64,000 nt of DNA from Pullilachnospira sp963929535 (GCA_963929535.1 CAWVIZ010000014.1:62001-126000); one strand, 5' to 3'. Shown: positions 9,001-17,693, counted from the first letter of the stretch. The notes: generated from the sequence alone by a model not told the origin. Made by a program: numbers and translations.

Positions 9001-10864
9001 GCTCCGGGAGATCTGCTACAATAAGGCCCATGAGATTTACGGGGAGGAGCTTCCCGAGATCGTATCGTCAAGGCTGGAGAGAGAGCTGAATTCCATCATT
9101 TCCAACGGATATGCGGTGATGTACATCATTGCCCAGAAGCTGGTGTGGAAATCCAATGAGGACGGATACCTGGTGGGATCCCGTGGATCCGTGGGATCCT
9201 CCTTTGCGGCTACCATGGCGGGAATTACGGAGGTAAATCCTCTGAGCCCCCATTATTACTGCGAGAAGTGCCATTATTACGATTTTGATTCCCCGGAGGT
9301 GAAAAAATTTGCCGGAATGGCCGGCTGTGATATGCCGGATGCCATCTGCCCCAAATGCGGAGCGCCCCTTAAGAAGGAAGGATTCGACATTCCTTTCGAG
9401 ACTTTCCTGGGATTCAAGGGGAATAAGGAGCCGGATATCGACCTGAATTTTTCCGGAGAATATCAGAGTAAAGCCCACAAGTACACAGAGGTGATCTTTG
9501 GCGCGGGACAGACCTTCCGGGCCGGGACCATCGGTACGCTGGCAGACAAAACTGCTTTCGGATATGTGAAAAATTATTACGAGGAGAGAGGAATTCACAA
9601 GAGAAATTGTGAGATCGACCGGATCGTGCAGGGATGCACCGGGATCCGGCGGACCACCGGGCAGCATCCGGGAGGAATTATCGTGCTCCCCGTGGGAGAG
9701 GATATCAATTCCTTTACACCGGTGCAGCATCCCGCCAACGATGTGAATACAGACATTGTAACCACTCATTTTGATTACCACTCCATTGATTCCAACCTGC
9801 TGAAGCTGGATATTCTGGGACACGATGATCCCACCATGATCCGTATGCTGGAGGATCTGACAGGGATCGATGCCCAGGAGATCCCGCTGGACAACCGGGA
9901 GGTCATGTCCCTGTTCAAGAATACGGAGGCGCTGGGGATCACACCGGAGGATATCGGAGGATGTAAGCTGGGATGTCTGGGAGTACCGGAGTTCGGTACG
10001 GATTTTGCCATGCAGATGCTGATCGATACCAAGCCCCAGTATTTTTCCGATCTGGTCCGGATCGCGGGACTGGCCCACGGTACGGATGTCTGGCTGGGAA
10101 ATGCCCAGACGCTGATCCAGGAAGGAAAGGCAACCATTTCCACCGCTATCTGTACCAGGGATGATATTATGATCTACCTGATCGGAAAGGGGCTGGAGAG
10201 CGAGCTGTCCTTTACCATCATGGAGAGCGTCCGGAAAGGAAAAGGTCTGAAGCCCGAGTGGGAGGAGGAGATGAAGGCCCATGACGTCCCCGACTGGTAT
10301 ATCTGGTCCTGCAAAAAGATCAAATATATGTTTCCCAAGGCCCATGCGGCCGCTTACGTTATGATGGCTTTCCGGATTGCCTGGTTTAAGATCTACCATC
10401 CGCTGGCTTATTACGCGGCGTATTTCAGTATCCGCGCGTCTGCTTTTTCCTATGAGCTGATGTGTATGGGCCGCGACCGGCTGGAGTACTATCTGGCGGA
10501 TTACAAAAAACGGTCGGATACCCTGTCCAAAAAGGAGCAGGATACGCTGAAGGATATGCGTGTGGTCCAGGAAATGTATGCCAGGGGGTATGAGTTTACA
10601 GAGGTGGATCTGTACAAGGCCCAGGCGCACAGATTCCAGATCGTAAACGGAAAGCTGATGCCGGCCCTGGATACCATCGAAGGTCTGGGAGACAAGGCGG
10701 CTGACGCCGTGGTGCTGGCGGCCCGGGACGGAGAATTCCTGTCCAAGGACGATTTCAGGGACCGGACCAAGGTGAGTAAGTCGGTGATCGATTTCATGGA
10801 TGATCTGAAGTTGTTTGGGGATATTCCGGAGTCCAACCAGATTTCCCTGTTTGATTTTCAGTAG
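6014..10864 (+). CDS. polC: DNA polymerase III alpha subunit, PolC type
   Basis: PolC is the low-GC Gram-positive replicative polymerase with a built-in proofreading exonuclease. The 1616-residue protein shows an N-terminal region (1-190) and an OB fold (about 375-450). A PHP domain starts at H485-C-H487 and is split by a DEDDh exonuclease (D596-x-E598; HNAGFD; HHRAVDDA). The polymerase core carries a Cys4 zinc site (Cys1083, 1086, 1112, 1115) and catalytic aspartates in PDIDLNF (D1141, D1143). It is longer than the usual 1430-1470 residues because of a Gly/Ala/Arg-rich, low-complexity stretch at about residues 195-355. The start at 6014 has only a modest SD; an out-of-frame ATG lies 11 bp upstream. 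Confidence 0.96.
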   Translation: MTEKDFLDVFPHLKVEAELEELLGAVKVMKVAVNPQKDCLRVYIMSSQWIHKKHIYHLEQEIREQFFPNAGLRVKIIEKFQLSRQYTPENFMEVYRPSILLELKNYSMLEYNLFATAEISFPEPETLNLVMTDSVIAREKEGELIRLLEKIFCERCGFNLRVNPSFRQPVESKVRRNSELRIMEEARQILGRSKVGRKMGFGDPDQAEGFPEDGMGEAAPWEPLEGETAGRQTGAPGMRAAGAGYPEAAQGMSGVPGETAASGQKDAFADGRQTAGSSGMEQAGSRALGAAGGNGPLQAEGSAGSGRPAGKDACGAGQRSGKGGSGFRGRRDGYQNGRGGYQGSRYGDGPRPLKRSDNPDVIYGRDFDDDVITIESIAGEMGEVTIRGKVTSVEAREIRNEKTIYMFNITDFTDTITVKIFLHNEQVPEIKGSIKAGAFLKLKGVTTIDKFDHEITIGSLTGIKKISDFTTQRMDNSPEKRVELHCHTKMSDMDGVTDASVLVKRAYKWGHPAIAITDHGVVQSFPEANHAYDDIVADYRKEYQKEHPQATKDELKKVYPPFKVIYGCEAYLVDDVKGMVTNSRGQSLDQPYVVFDIETTGFSPVSNRIIEIGAVRVEEGKIVDRFSVFVNPQVPIPFRIEQLTGINDGMVVDAETIDAVLPRFLEFSRGAVMVAHNAGFDMSFIIANCDRLGISQEFTYVDTVGMARMLLPGLNRFKLDTVAKALNIPLLNHHRAVDDAACTAEIFVKFLAMCRERDILDLDALNEAGKMSPDTIKKLPTYHAIILAISETGRVNLYRLVSKSHLDYYNRRPRIPKSVFLKHREGLIIGSACEAGELFQALLRDEPAQEVARLVDFYDYLEIQPIGNNMFMVRDEDRDNITSEEDLKELNRKIVKLGEQFKKPVVATCDVHFIDPEDEVYRRIIMTGKGFADAGDQAPLYLRTTEEMLEEFSYLGAEKAEEVVITNPNKIADLCDRVCPIRDGKFPPVIENSDGMLREICYNKAHEIYGEELPEIVSSRLERELNSIISNGYAVMYIIAQKLVWKSNEDGYLVGSRGSVGSSFAATMAGITEVNPLSPHYYCEKCHYYDFDSPEVKKFAGMAGCDMPDAICPKCGAPLKKEGFDIPFETFLGFKGNKEPDIDLNFSGEYQSKAHKYTEVIFGAGQTFRAGTIGTLADKTAFGYVKNYYEERGIHKRNCEIDRIVQGCTGIRRTTGQHPGGIIVLPVGEDINSFTPVQHPANDVNTDIVTTHFDYHSIDSNLLKLDILGHDDPTMIRMLEDLTGIDAQEIPLDNREVMSLFKNTEALGITPEDIGGCKLGCLGVPEFGTDFAMQMLIDTKPQYFSDLVRIAGLAHGTDVWLGNAQTLIQEGKATISTAICTRDDIMIYLIGKGLESELSFTIMESVRKGKGLKPEWEEEMKAHDVPDWYIWSCKKIKYMFPKAHAAAYVMMAFRIAWFKIYHPLAYYAAYFSIRASAFSYELMCMGRDRLEYYLADYKKRSDTLSKKEQDTLKDMRVVQEMYARGYEFTEVDLYKAQAHRFQIVNGKLMPALDTIEGLGDKAADAVVLAARDGEFLSKDDFRDRTKVSKSVIDFMDDLKLFGDIPESNQISLFDFQ

Positions 10865-11070
10865 CGGAACGGCTGGTATGGGGATGCGATGGATAAAAGT
10901 AAAAATAACGTACTTTTTGGCTAAAATAGAGGGAGTAATATGGGGATTTCCGCTATATAATAGGAGAAAGTAAAAGGATTCCGGCAGGCGGCAGAAGGCG
11001 GACGGACTTTCCGGTATGTTTATCTGACCTGCCGCATGCGGGAAGGAATTTCTCATGGAGGTATGGAAGA

Positions 11071-13089
11071 ATGATTCGCAGATATGTGTTTGGCGAAATG
11101 ATCGAGACGGAAGCGATTCTGGCAAAGCCGGAGAAAACCCGGGGCGGGATGCCTTTTTTTGCGGTGGATGAGAAATCCATGACATTTTCCTGTACAATGG
11201 AGGAAACGGACCGGGTATACGGACTGGGGGAAAATGTGAGGGGGATCAACAAAAGGGGCTGGATCTATGAGAGCAAGTGCAGCGACAATCCGGATCATCA
11301 GGAGGATACCCGGGCGCTGTACGGGGCCCACAACTTTCTGGTGTTGGATGGCAGCCGGCAGTTTGGCGTATTCTTTGACTATCCGGGAATCCTCACCTTT
11401 GATGTGGGATATACCAGGAGAAATGAGTTAAAGATCACGGCCTCTGACTGGAATCTGGAAGCGTATGTGATCACCGGGACTGATGTGAAGGATATCGTAA
11501 AACAGTTCAGGCATCTGATCGGCCGCAGCTATGTGGCGCCCAAGTGGGCTTTTGGATATGGTCAGAGCCGGTGGAGCTATATGAACGCGGATGAGGTGCG
11601 TGATGTGGTGAAGCAGCACCGGGAGAATGGGATTCCTCTGGACAGTGTGTATCTGGATATCGACTATATGGAGAGGTATAAGGATTTCACTCTGAATGAG
11701 GAGGCATTTCCACAGTTTGCCGGTTTCAATCAGGAGATGAAGGAACAGAATATCCATCTGGTGCCCATCATCGACGCGGGAGTGAAGCAGGAAGAGGGGT
11801 ATTCCGTTTATGAAGAAGGGCTGGAAAAAGGCTATTTCTGCAAGAAGGAGGACGGAACTCCTTTTGTGGCGGCAGTGTGGCCGGGGAAGGCTCTGTTTCC
11901 GGATATGCTGAATAAGGAGGCCAGAGACTGGTTCGGCGACCAGTACAGGTTCCTGCTGGACCAGGGAGTGGAAGGCTTCTGGAATGATATGAACGAGCCT
12001 GCTATTTTCTATACGGAGGACCGGCTGAATCAGGTGATGGAACAGCTGGGAGACTATAAAGGGAAAAATCTGGATCTGAACCTGTTCTGGGAATTTAAGG
12101 GCCTGGTCAATGGATTGTCCAACAATGTGGATGACTATACGAAATTCTATCACGATATGGGCGGGAAAAAGGTGCGCCATGACCGGGTACACAATCTGTT
12201 CGGATTCAATATGACCCGGGCGGCAGGAGAAGCCTTTGAGCGTCTGGAGCCGGACAAGCGGATCCTGATGTTTTCCAGGTCTTCCTATATCGGGATGCAT
12301 CGCTACGGCGGTATCTGGATGGGGGACAACAAGTCCTGGTGGTCTCACATTCTGATGAATCTGCGGATGCTTCCTGCTCTGAATATGTGCGGATTTCTGT
12401 ATACAGGCGCGGATCTGGGCGGATTTGGTTCAGATACCACAGAGGATCTGGTGCTGCGGTGGCTGGCTCTGGGAATTTTCACGCCGCTGATGCGGAATCA
12501 TTCCGCAATGGGAACCAGGGAGCAGGAAGCGTACCGGTTTGAGGATATGGATGGATTCCGGCATATCATCGGCCTGCGGTACAAACTGCTGCCCTATCTG
12601 TACAGTGAGTATATGAAGGCAGTGCTGCGGGAAGAAATGATGTTCCGGCCGCTGGCCTTTGACTATCCGGAGGATGTAAGAGCTGTCCGGGTGGAGGACC
12701 AGCTCCTTCTGGGAGACGGACTGATGATCGCGCCGGTGTATGAGCAGAATGCGGAAGGAAGGTATGTGTACCTTCCGGAGCGGATGAAGCTGGTGCGGTT
12801 CAGGAAGGACGGATCCAGAGATGAGGAGGTTCTGGAGGCCGGTGATCACTATGTGGATGTGGCGTTGACCGATGTGGTGGTATTTGTGCGGCCGGATCAT
12901 CTGGTCCCCATGGCGAAAGGCGGCCAGTGCGTGGCCCAGGTGGATTTTGAGGACCTGGATTATCTGTCATTTGTGGAACATGAGGCAGTATACGAGTATT
13001 ATCATGATGACGGATATGAGAAGGATTATGAGAATCCGGACCACCTGAGTGTGATCAGGATGGGGAAGGACGGAAAAATCTTCAGATAA
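11071..13089 (+). CDS. Glycoside hydrolase family 31 (alpha-glucosidase-like)
   Basis: GH31 enzymes hydrolyse or transfer alpha-linked glucose or xylose. The 672-residue protein has an N-terminal beta-sandwich, then a barrel with YGQSRWSYMNADEV, LDIDYM, and the nucleophile Asp306 in GFWNDMNEP. The general acid is probably Asp419 in GIWMGDNKSWW. It ends with beta-sandwich domains. There is no signal peptide, so it should act in the cytoplasm on imported oligosaccharides. GGAGG lies 9 bp before the start. It stands alone between polC and the MarR gene, without sugar transporters nearby. Exact substrate cannot be read from the sequence. Confidence 0.92.
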   Translation: MIRRYVFGEMIETEAILAKPEKTRGGMPFFAVDEKSMTFSCTMEETDRVYGLGENVRGINKRGWIYESKCSDNPDHQEDTRALYGAHNFLVLDGSRQFGVFFDYPGILTFDVGYTRRNELKITASDWNLEAYVITGTDVKDIVKQFRHLIGRSYVAPKWAFGYGQSRWSYMNADEVRDVVKQHRENGIPLDSVYLDIDYMERYKDFTLNEEAFPQFAGFNQEMKEQNIHLVPIIDAGVKQEEGYSVYEEGLEKGYFCKKEDGTPFVAAVWPGKALFPDMLNKEARDWFGDQYRFLLDQGVEGFWNDMNEPAIFYTEDRLNQVMEQLGDYKGKNLDLNLFWEFKGLVNGLSNNVDDYTKFYHDMGGKKVRHDRVHNLFGFNMTRAAGEAFERLEPDKRILMFSRSSYIGMHRYGGIWMGDNKSWWSHILMNLRMLPALNMCGFLYTGADLGGFGSDTTEDLVLRWLALGIFTPLMRNHSAMGTREQEAYRFEDMDGFRHIIGLRYKLLPYLYSEYMKAVLREEMMFRPLAFDYPEDVRAVRVEDQLLLGDGLMIAPVYEQNAEGRYVYLPERMKLVRFRKDGSRDEEVLEAGDHYVDVALTDVVVFVRPDHLVPMAKGGQCVAQVDFEDLDYLSFVEHEAVYEYYHDDGYEKDYENPDHLSVIRMGKDGKIFR

Positions 13090-13231
13090 AGGATGGAATG
13101 GATAACAGCCAGTTTATGGGCGAAGGAGAACGTCTGTGAGCTGGCTGTTTCCTTGTCTGTTTTCATGGTGACCTACAGGATTGCGCTTCAGAAGAAAACT
13201 GCACGGTTAAAATGCATCCCTCAACTTCCCC

Positions 13232-13260
13232 TTGAAATCCCCCCACCCCTGAGGTATAAT
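13232..13260 (+). promoter_or_regulatory. sigma-A promoter for the MarR-family gene
   Basis: TTGAAA at 13232-13237 and TATAAT at 13255-13260 are spaced by 17 bp. The MarR start codon is 33 bp downstream of the -10 box, so the leader is very short. This promoter also argues against the longer reading frame that begins at 13093, because it would lie inside that frame. Confidence 0.8.
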
Positions 13261-13293
13261 TTATTTAAATCTTTATTAATTAAGGAGTTAATC

Positions 13294-13749
13294 ATGGGAA
13301 GTGAACTGAGGGAAGAGTTTTTTTCATCTATTATCCATTTCCGGAGGCTGGAGGCTGTTTTTTCTTCCGAGTGCCAGATGCAGATGAATGAGATGGCTAT
13401 CCTGCAGAGTATTGCTGGAACGTGCTGCAAGGAGTGTCCCTGCATGAATCTGGATGTTCCGGGAATGCAGAAAAAGCTCCATATCTCAAAGCCTGCCATT
13501 TCCTACATACTGAATACTCTGGAGAAAAAGAATTACATCACCAGGGAGATCGATCCCAAGGACCGGCGGAAGGTCTCCATCAGTGCCACCCCGGAGGGAA
13601 AAGCTGCCGCCAGGCAGTCGCAGGAGAAGTATGATGCCGTCTGGGAGGAGCTGCTGGACCGGTTTGGAGAAGAGAACATGCGTCAGCTGATCCGGCTGAT
13701 CCAGGATCTGGACCAGCTTTATACGGATATGAGCTGTGACGGTAAATAA
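13294..13749 (+). CDS. MarR-family transcriptional regulator
   Basis: The 151-residue product has a winged-helix core. NLDVPGMQKKLHISKPAIS is the recognition helix-turn-helix, then YILNTLEKKNYITREIDPKD and the wing RRKVSISATPEGKAA, which match MarR proteins closely. A cysteine-rich stretch, GTCCKECPCM, lies just before the DNA-binding domain, where redox sensing is conceivable but not shown. The ATG at 13294 is chosen because TAAGGAG lies 6 bp upstream and the promoter lies just before it. The gene is convergent with the clpC operon and separated from it by a shared terminator. Its targets are unknown. Confidence 0.9.
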   Translation: MGSELREEFFSSIIHFRRLEAVFSSECQMQMNEMAILQSIAGTCCKECPCMNLDVPGMQKKLHISKPAISYILNTLEKKNYITREIDPKDRRKVSISATPEGKAAARQSQEKYDAVWEELLDRFGEENMRQLIRLIQDLDQLYTDMSCDGK

Positions 13750-13765
13750 CAGCGGGCAAATAGCA

Positions 13766-13827
13766 GAACGCAGCAAAGGGGCCGGAGTGACTCGCATGGG
13801 TCATCTCCGGCCCCTTTGCCTGCGTTC
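13766..13827. terminator. Long hairpin between convergent marR-like and clpC genes
   Basis: GAACGCAG-CAAAGGGGCCGGAG pairs with CTCCGGCCCCTTTGC-CTGCGTTC, a stem of about 22 bp with one bulge. It sits between the two convergent stops and could end transcription from both sides. There is no long T-tract on either strand, so termination efficiency is uncertain. Confidence 0.7.
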
Positions 13828-13870
13828 AGGAGGTACAAGCCGTCAGAACACAGGGGACAGATTCCGGTTT

Positions 13871-16405
13871 TCAGGTTCGCCTCTGTGTCCGTCGCAGAAC
13901 TTCCGAAAGCAGATGTGTTTTTTCCCTGATCTGCTCCGGCTTCACGGAAATCTTTCCGTGGTCCGCGTAGGCCACCAGCTTCTGAGAACTGCCGGGAGGA
14001 CAGTCCAGGATCCGGTCGGCCACGGCGTTCTGCAGCATGGACTGAATGGTCCTTTTCAGCGGCCTTGCACCGAATGACGGGTCGTAGCCCTGCTCTGCCA
14101 GAAGCTCCACGGCGCTTTCTTCCACCTTCAGGCGGACACCCTGATTTTCCAGCCGGCGGACCAGACGGCGGATCTGCAGATCCGCGATTTTCCGTACATC
14201 CTCCCTTTTCAGAGGATGGAAAACGATGATCTCATCCAGACGATTGAGAAATTCCGGCCGGAAGGTGGCTTTTACCTCCTCCATTACTTTGCTGTGGATC
14301 ATTTCTTCCCTTTGAGCAGCCTCTGCGTTTTCAGCAGCGGCAAATCCCAGAGAAGTCTTTCCAGTGATCTGGCGCGCGCCGATATTGGAGGTCATGACGA
14401 TGACGGTATTCTTAAAGCTGACGGTGCGCCCCTGGGCATCTGTGAGTCTTCCGTCATCCAGGATCTGAAGAAGCGTGTTCCACACATCCGGATGGGCTTT
14501 CTCGATCTCATCGAACAGGATGAGACTGTAGGGCCTGCGGCGGACCAGCTCCGTCAGCTGACCGCCCTCCTCATACCCCACGTATCCCGGCGGAGAACCG
14601 ATCAGCTTGGAAACGGTGTACTGTTCCATATATTCAGACATATCCAGCCGGATCATGGCATTTTCATCGTGGAAGATCACCTCTGCCATGGTGCGGCAGA
14701 GCTCTGTCTTTCCCACTCCGGTGGGTCCCAGAAACAGGAAGGAGCCGATGGGACGATCCGGATCCGCAACGCCGGTTCTTCCCCGGCGGATCGCTCTGGC
14801 TACGGCGGAAACCGCGTCCTCCTGCCCGATCACACGGCTGTGCAGGGTTTCATCCAGAGCGCGGAGTTTTTCCGATTCATCCTCTGTCAGCATAGTCACC
14901 GGGATCTTGGTCCAGGAGGAGACGACCTGGGCGATATCCTGAGCAGTGACACTGCGGCACTGGGTTTTCTGCCAGTCGGCCTGCTGTCCGGAAAATTGTT
15001 CCTCCAGGGCTTTCTGCCGGTCCCTCAGAACCGCGGCCCTCTCATAATCCTGAGCCTGGGCCGCCTCTTTCTTTTCCTTTTTCAGCTTCCGGATATCGTC
15101 CTCCATCTGAAGCAGATGAGGCGGAACGGTCAGCCCTTTTGTCTTTAGCCGGGCGGCGGCCTCATCCATCAGATCCACCGCCTTGTCAGGCAGGAAACGA
15201 TCCGGAATATACCGGGCTGAAAGCTCCACGGCAGCCCTGACCGCGTCATCGGTGATGGTCAGGCCATGAAATTTTTCGTATTTTCCTTTCAGACCTGTCA
15301 GAATACGGACTGCGTCAGCCTCCTGGGGTTCTTCAACCTCCACCGGCTGAAACCGCCTTTCAAAAGCAGCGTCCTTTTCGATATAGCGGCGGTACTCATG
15401 CATGGTGGTGGCGCCGATAACCTGAAGACCGCCTCTTGCCAGAACCGGCTTCAGGATGTTGGCGGCATCCATCGTCTCGCTGGCTCCGGCTCCCGCCCCC
15501 ATGATCATATGGAGCTCATCGATAAACAGGATCACATGGCCGTCTGCCTCCGCCTCCTCCAGGAAGGATTTCATCCGCTCTTCAAAATCTCCCCGGAATC
15601 TGGCTCCGGAAAGCATTCCCACCAGATCCACGGAGATGATCCGTTTGTCTCGGAGGTTTTCCGGGATATGCTCATCTGCGATCCGCTGGGCAAGGCCTTC
15701 CACCACCGCGGTTTTCCCCACGCCAGGTTCCCCGGTCAGAACCGGGTTGTTTTTGGTCCTTCTGGAAAGTACCTGGATCATGCGCTCCAATACGTCTTCC
15801 CTGCCGATCATGGGATCGTAGCCGCCGCTGCGGGCTTTTTCCGTCATATCCATTCCGTATTTTTCCAGAAGATCCTCCTGGACTTCCGTTTCTTCCTCCT
15901 GGTCAGTGGAAGTCTGTTTTTTGCCGCCGGTCTGAGGCTGCGCCTCCGGAAGCCTGTAAAATCCGGTTTCCCGCACTTTTTCCAGATCCTTTCGGATCTC
16001 TTCGGGGGCTGTTTCCAGAGACAGAAGGAGCTGTGATGCAGCGCATTCTCCGGCATCCAGGATGCTTCTGAGAAGATCCTCCGGTTCCAGCTTTTCGTGT
16101 CCCGCTGCTTTTGCGCTGCTTTCCGCCAGGCGAAGAAGCTGTTCCGCTTCCCCGGACATCTGTATGGCGCGGAAGTTGCCCCCTGCGGCTGCCGAAAAAT
16201 CATACTGGTGCAGATATTCCTCGATCAGATTTGGCTGCAGTCCGTTTTTCCGCAGGGCCTGTCCCGCTGCTCCCGGATCCTGGGAGAGCGCCCAGAGAAG
16301 ATGTTCGCTGCCGATAAATTCATGCTTCATATGGGAGGTAAAACGGATGGCCGCCTGAAATACCTTTACCATACGAGGGTCAAAGCTGTTCAGATTAATG
16401 TCCAT
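13871..16405 (-). CDS. clpC: ATP-dependent unfoldase ClpC (AAA+ Clp ATPase)
   Basis: ClpC unfolds proteins and feeds them to ClpP. The 844-residue protein has an N domain (about 1-145) and a variable linker (150-185). AAA+ domain 1 has Walker A GEPGVGKT (225-232) and VILFIDELHMIMGAG. A short middle domain with a UVR-like motif (QDYERAAVLRDRQ, about 450-465) marks ClpC rather than ClpB. AAA+ domain 2 has GPTGVGKTE (near 560) and LILFDEIEKAHPDV. It overlaps the upstream mcsA-like gene by 11 bp and has an AGGAGG site inside that gene. The classical ctsR and mcsB genes are absent here. Confidence 0.92.
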   Translation of the reverse strand: MDINLNSFDPRMVKVFQAAIRFTSHMKHEFIGSEHLLWALSQDPGAAGQALRKNGLQPNLIEEYLHQYDFSAAAGGNFRAIQMSGEAEQLLRLAESSAKAAGHEKLEPEDLLRSILDAGECAASQLLLSLETAPEEIRKDLEKVRETGFYRLPEAQPQTGGKKQTSTDQEEETEVQEDLLEKYGMDMTEKARSGGYDPMIGREDVLERMIQVLSRRTKNNPVLTGEPGVGKTAVVEGLAQRIADEHIPENLRDKRIISVDLVGMLSGARFRGDFEERMKSFLEEAEADGHVILFIDELHMIMGAGAGASETMDAANILKPVLARGGLQVIGATTMHEYRRYIEKDAAFERRFQPVEVEEPQEADAVRILTGLKGKYEKFHGLTITDDAVRAAVELSARYIPDRFLPDKAVDLMDEAAARLKTKGLTVPPHLLQMEDDIRKLKKEKKEAAQAQDYERAAVLRDRQKALEEQFSGQQADWQKTQCRSVTAQDIAQVVSSWTKIPVTMLTEDESEKLRALDETLHSRVIGQEDAVSAVARAIRRGRTGVADPDRPIGSFLFLGPTGVGKTELCRTMAEVIFHDENAMIRLDMSEYMEQYTVSKLIGSPPGYVGYEEGGQLTELVRRRPYSLILFDEIEKAHPDVWNTLLQILDDGRLTDAQGRTVSFKNTVIVMTSNIGARQITGKTSLGFAAAENAEAAQREEMIHSKVMEEVKATFRPEFLNRLDEIIVFHPLKREDVRKIADLQIRRLVRRLENQGVRLKVEESAVELLAEQGYDPSFGARPLKRTIQSMLQNAVADRILDCPPGSSQKLVAYADHGKISVKPEQIREKTHLLSEVLRRTQRRT

Positions 16406-16763
16406 GAGTGCACACCTCCTGTTCTATGGCAGCGATATCATCTCTCAGTCTTGCTGCCTCTTCATAGTTTTCTGATTCCGCCGCGGCTTCCAGCCTTGCC
16501 CGCAGGGCGGCCAGCTTTCGCCTGTTGACAAGTCCGCTGACCGCAGTTTCCGGAAAGGCCCGGTCGCCCATCTGCCGGGGACGCTGTTTTCCCGGCCACC
16601 AGCCGGTGTAATTCTTGAATTCCTCTGTCTTTCCTGACGCGGCCGCCTGTTTCCACATCCTTTGCAGGCAGTCCTCGCAGACAGGCACCTGATATACAGC
16701 GCCCATCCAGTTTATGTAAAATAATCGGTCCGAATGTTCCCGATTGCAAAACTGACATTTCAT
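16395..16763 (-). CDS. McsA-like protein with zinc motif and UVR domain
   Basis: The 122-residue protein starts MKCQFCNREH with a second Cys pair in VCEDCLQ, so one zinc-binding site is likely. It ends in a UVR-type helical hairpin (LAALRARLEAAAESENYEEAARLRDDIAAI). This resembles McsA, the zinc-finger activator of the McsB arginine kinase that works with ClpC, but it is shorter than typical McsA and no mcsB lies next to it. It probably acts as a ClpC adaptor; that is inference from the overlap with clpC and the shared UVR motif. Confidence 0.8.
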   Translation of the reverse strand: MKCQFCNREHSDRLFYINWMGAVYQVPVCEDCLQRMWKQAAASGKTEEFKNYTGWWPGKQRPRQMGDRAFPETAVSGLVNRRKLAALRARLEAAAESENYEEAARLRDDIAAIEQEVCTHGH

Positions 16764-16825
16764 ATCGATTCACCCCTTTTATTTTATATAGAAAAATACC
16801 GCCTGGCAGAAAACCAGCGTAGTTC

Positions 16826-16846
16826 AAAACTTAATAGTTAAGTTTT
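16826..16846. promoter_or_regulatory. Perfect 21-bp palindromic operator at the mcsA-clpC start site
   Basis: Arms AAAACTTAA and TTAAGTTTT are separated by TAG. The site begins 4 bp downstream of the -10 box on the reverse strand and so overlaps the predicted transcription start. It does not match the CtsR heptad repeat (GGTCAAA direct repeats). Its size and symmetry fit a dimeric winged-helix repressor, for example of the MarR type encoded by the convergent gene at 13294, but that link is untested. Confidence 0.7.
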
Positions 16847-16850
16847 TAAT

Positions 16851-16879
16851 AATATAATACATAAATATTAAAGTGTCAA
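16851..16879 (-). promoter_or_regulatory. sigma-A promoter for mcsA-clpC
   Basis: On the reverse strand TTGACA (16879-16874) and TATATT (16856-16851) are separated by 17 bp. The McsA-like ATG is about 90 bp downstream. Confidence 0.8.
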
Positions 16880-16923
16880 TACTTTGGCATGATTTTCCCA
16901 AAATACGGAGGCACTCCAACCTT

Positions 16924-17455
16924 CAACTGTCCCACGGGGCGCTGTGTGCCAGTGGCACACGGTAAGCGCCGACCGGAGCGGAGCGAAGACCGCTGTGTGC
17001 CAGTGGCACACGGTAAGCGCCGACCGGAGCGGAGCGAAGACCGCTGTGTGCCAGTGGCACACGGTAAGCGCCGACCGGAGCGGAGCGAAGACCGCTGTGT
17101 GCCAGTGGCACACGGTAAGCGCCGACCGGAGCGGAGCGAAGACCGCTGTGTGCCAGTGGCACACGGTAAGCGCCGACCGGAGCGGAGCGAAGACCGCTGT
17201 GTGCCAGTGGCACACGGTAAGCGCCGACCGGAGCGGAGCGAAGACCGCTGTGTGCCAGTGGCACACGGTAAGCGCCGACCGGAGCGGAGCGAAGACCGCT
17301 GTGTGCCAGTGGCACACGATAAGCGCCGACCGAAGCGGAGTGCGGACCACGCCGCATTTGCAGCGGGATCCCGGGGCCTGGGAGCGCCAGGCTGCGGGAT
17401 GCGCGGCCTGTGCGCATGCTTTTGTGACAGTGAATCCGGAAGGATGAACGGTTAC
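16924..17455 (+). mobile_element. MITE-like element, copy A, expanded by an internal tandem array
   Basis: The right part, from the end of the 51-bp array to 17455, matches the other copies: a CGCATTTGCAGCG stem, GGGAGCGCCAGGCTGCG, GTGCGCATGCTTTTGTGACAG, then the terminal GAATCCGGAAGGATGAACGGTTAC. The left end (CCTTCAACTGTCCC) matches one end of copy C. Inside, the module GCTGTGTGCC...GCGAAGAC that occurs once or less in other copies has expanded to eight tandem units. Confidence 0.65.
16941..17348 (+). repeat. Tandem array, 8 units of 51 bp
   Basis: Units start at 16941, 16992, 17043, 17094, 17145, 17196, 17247 and 17298. The first seven are practically identical; the last carries several substitutions. 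Each unit holds the perfect palindrome GTGTGCCAGTGGCACAC, extended by GGCGCT and AGCGCC with a small bulge, so each could form a hairpin. Because 51 is divisible by 3, all frames stay open across the array and produce repetitive false reading frames on both strands. Confidence 0.95.
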
Positions 17456-17693
17456 TTCGGAGAAAATGGGCTGTATTTCCGGGATTGCAATATCGGGAAA
17501 ATCCAGGTAAGATAGAAGCCAGAGCAAATCGGATACCTGCGGCCTGCTGTGAAGAATCTGATAGGGAAGCGGTGAATATCCCCGCGGATCCGGGGAGTGA
17601 ATGGTATGAACGGAGGAGAGGAAGAATTTCCCGGATATTCATTCGCTGGAGCTCCTGCTGCAATGGGAAATCAGAGAGAAGCGGTTACAAATT

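Noticed and set aside
11428..12348. Reverse-strand frames opposite GH31, polC, gltB and other large genes
   Set aside because: They mirror highly conserved genes with strong codon bias and have no motifs or start signals of their own.
13093..13293. 67-residue N-terminal extension of the MarR protein
   Set aside because: It would contain the promoter at 13232-13260; the start at 13294 has a TAAGGAG site.
16941..17348. CRISPR array
   Set aside because: There are no variable spacers; the whole 51-bp unit repeats. No cas genes in the window.
16889..17663. Long repetitive open frames on both strands through the 51-bp array
   Set aside because: They exist only because the unit length is divisible by 3. 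No ribosome sites, and all frames are equally open.
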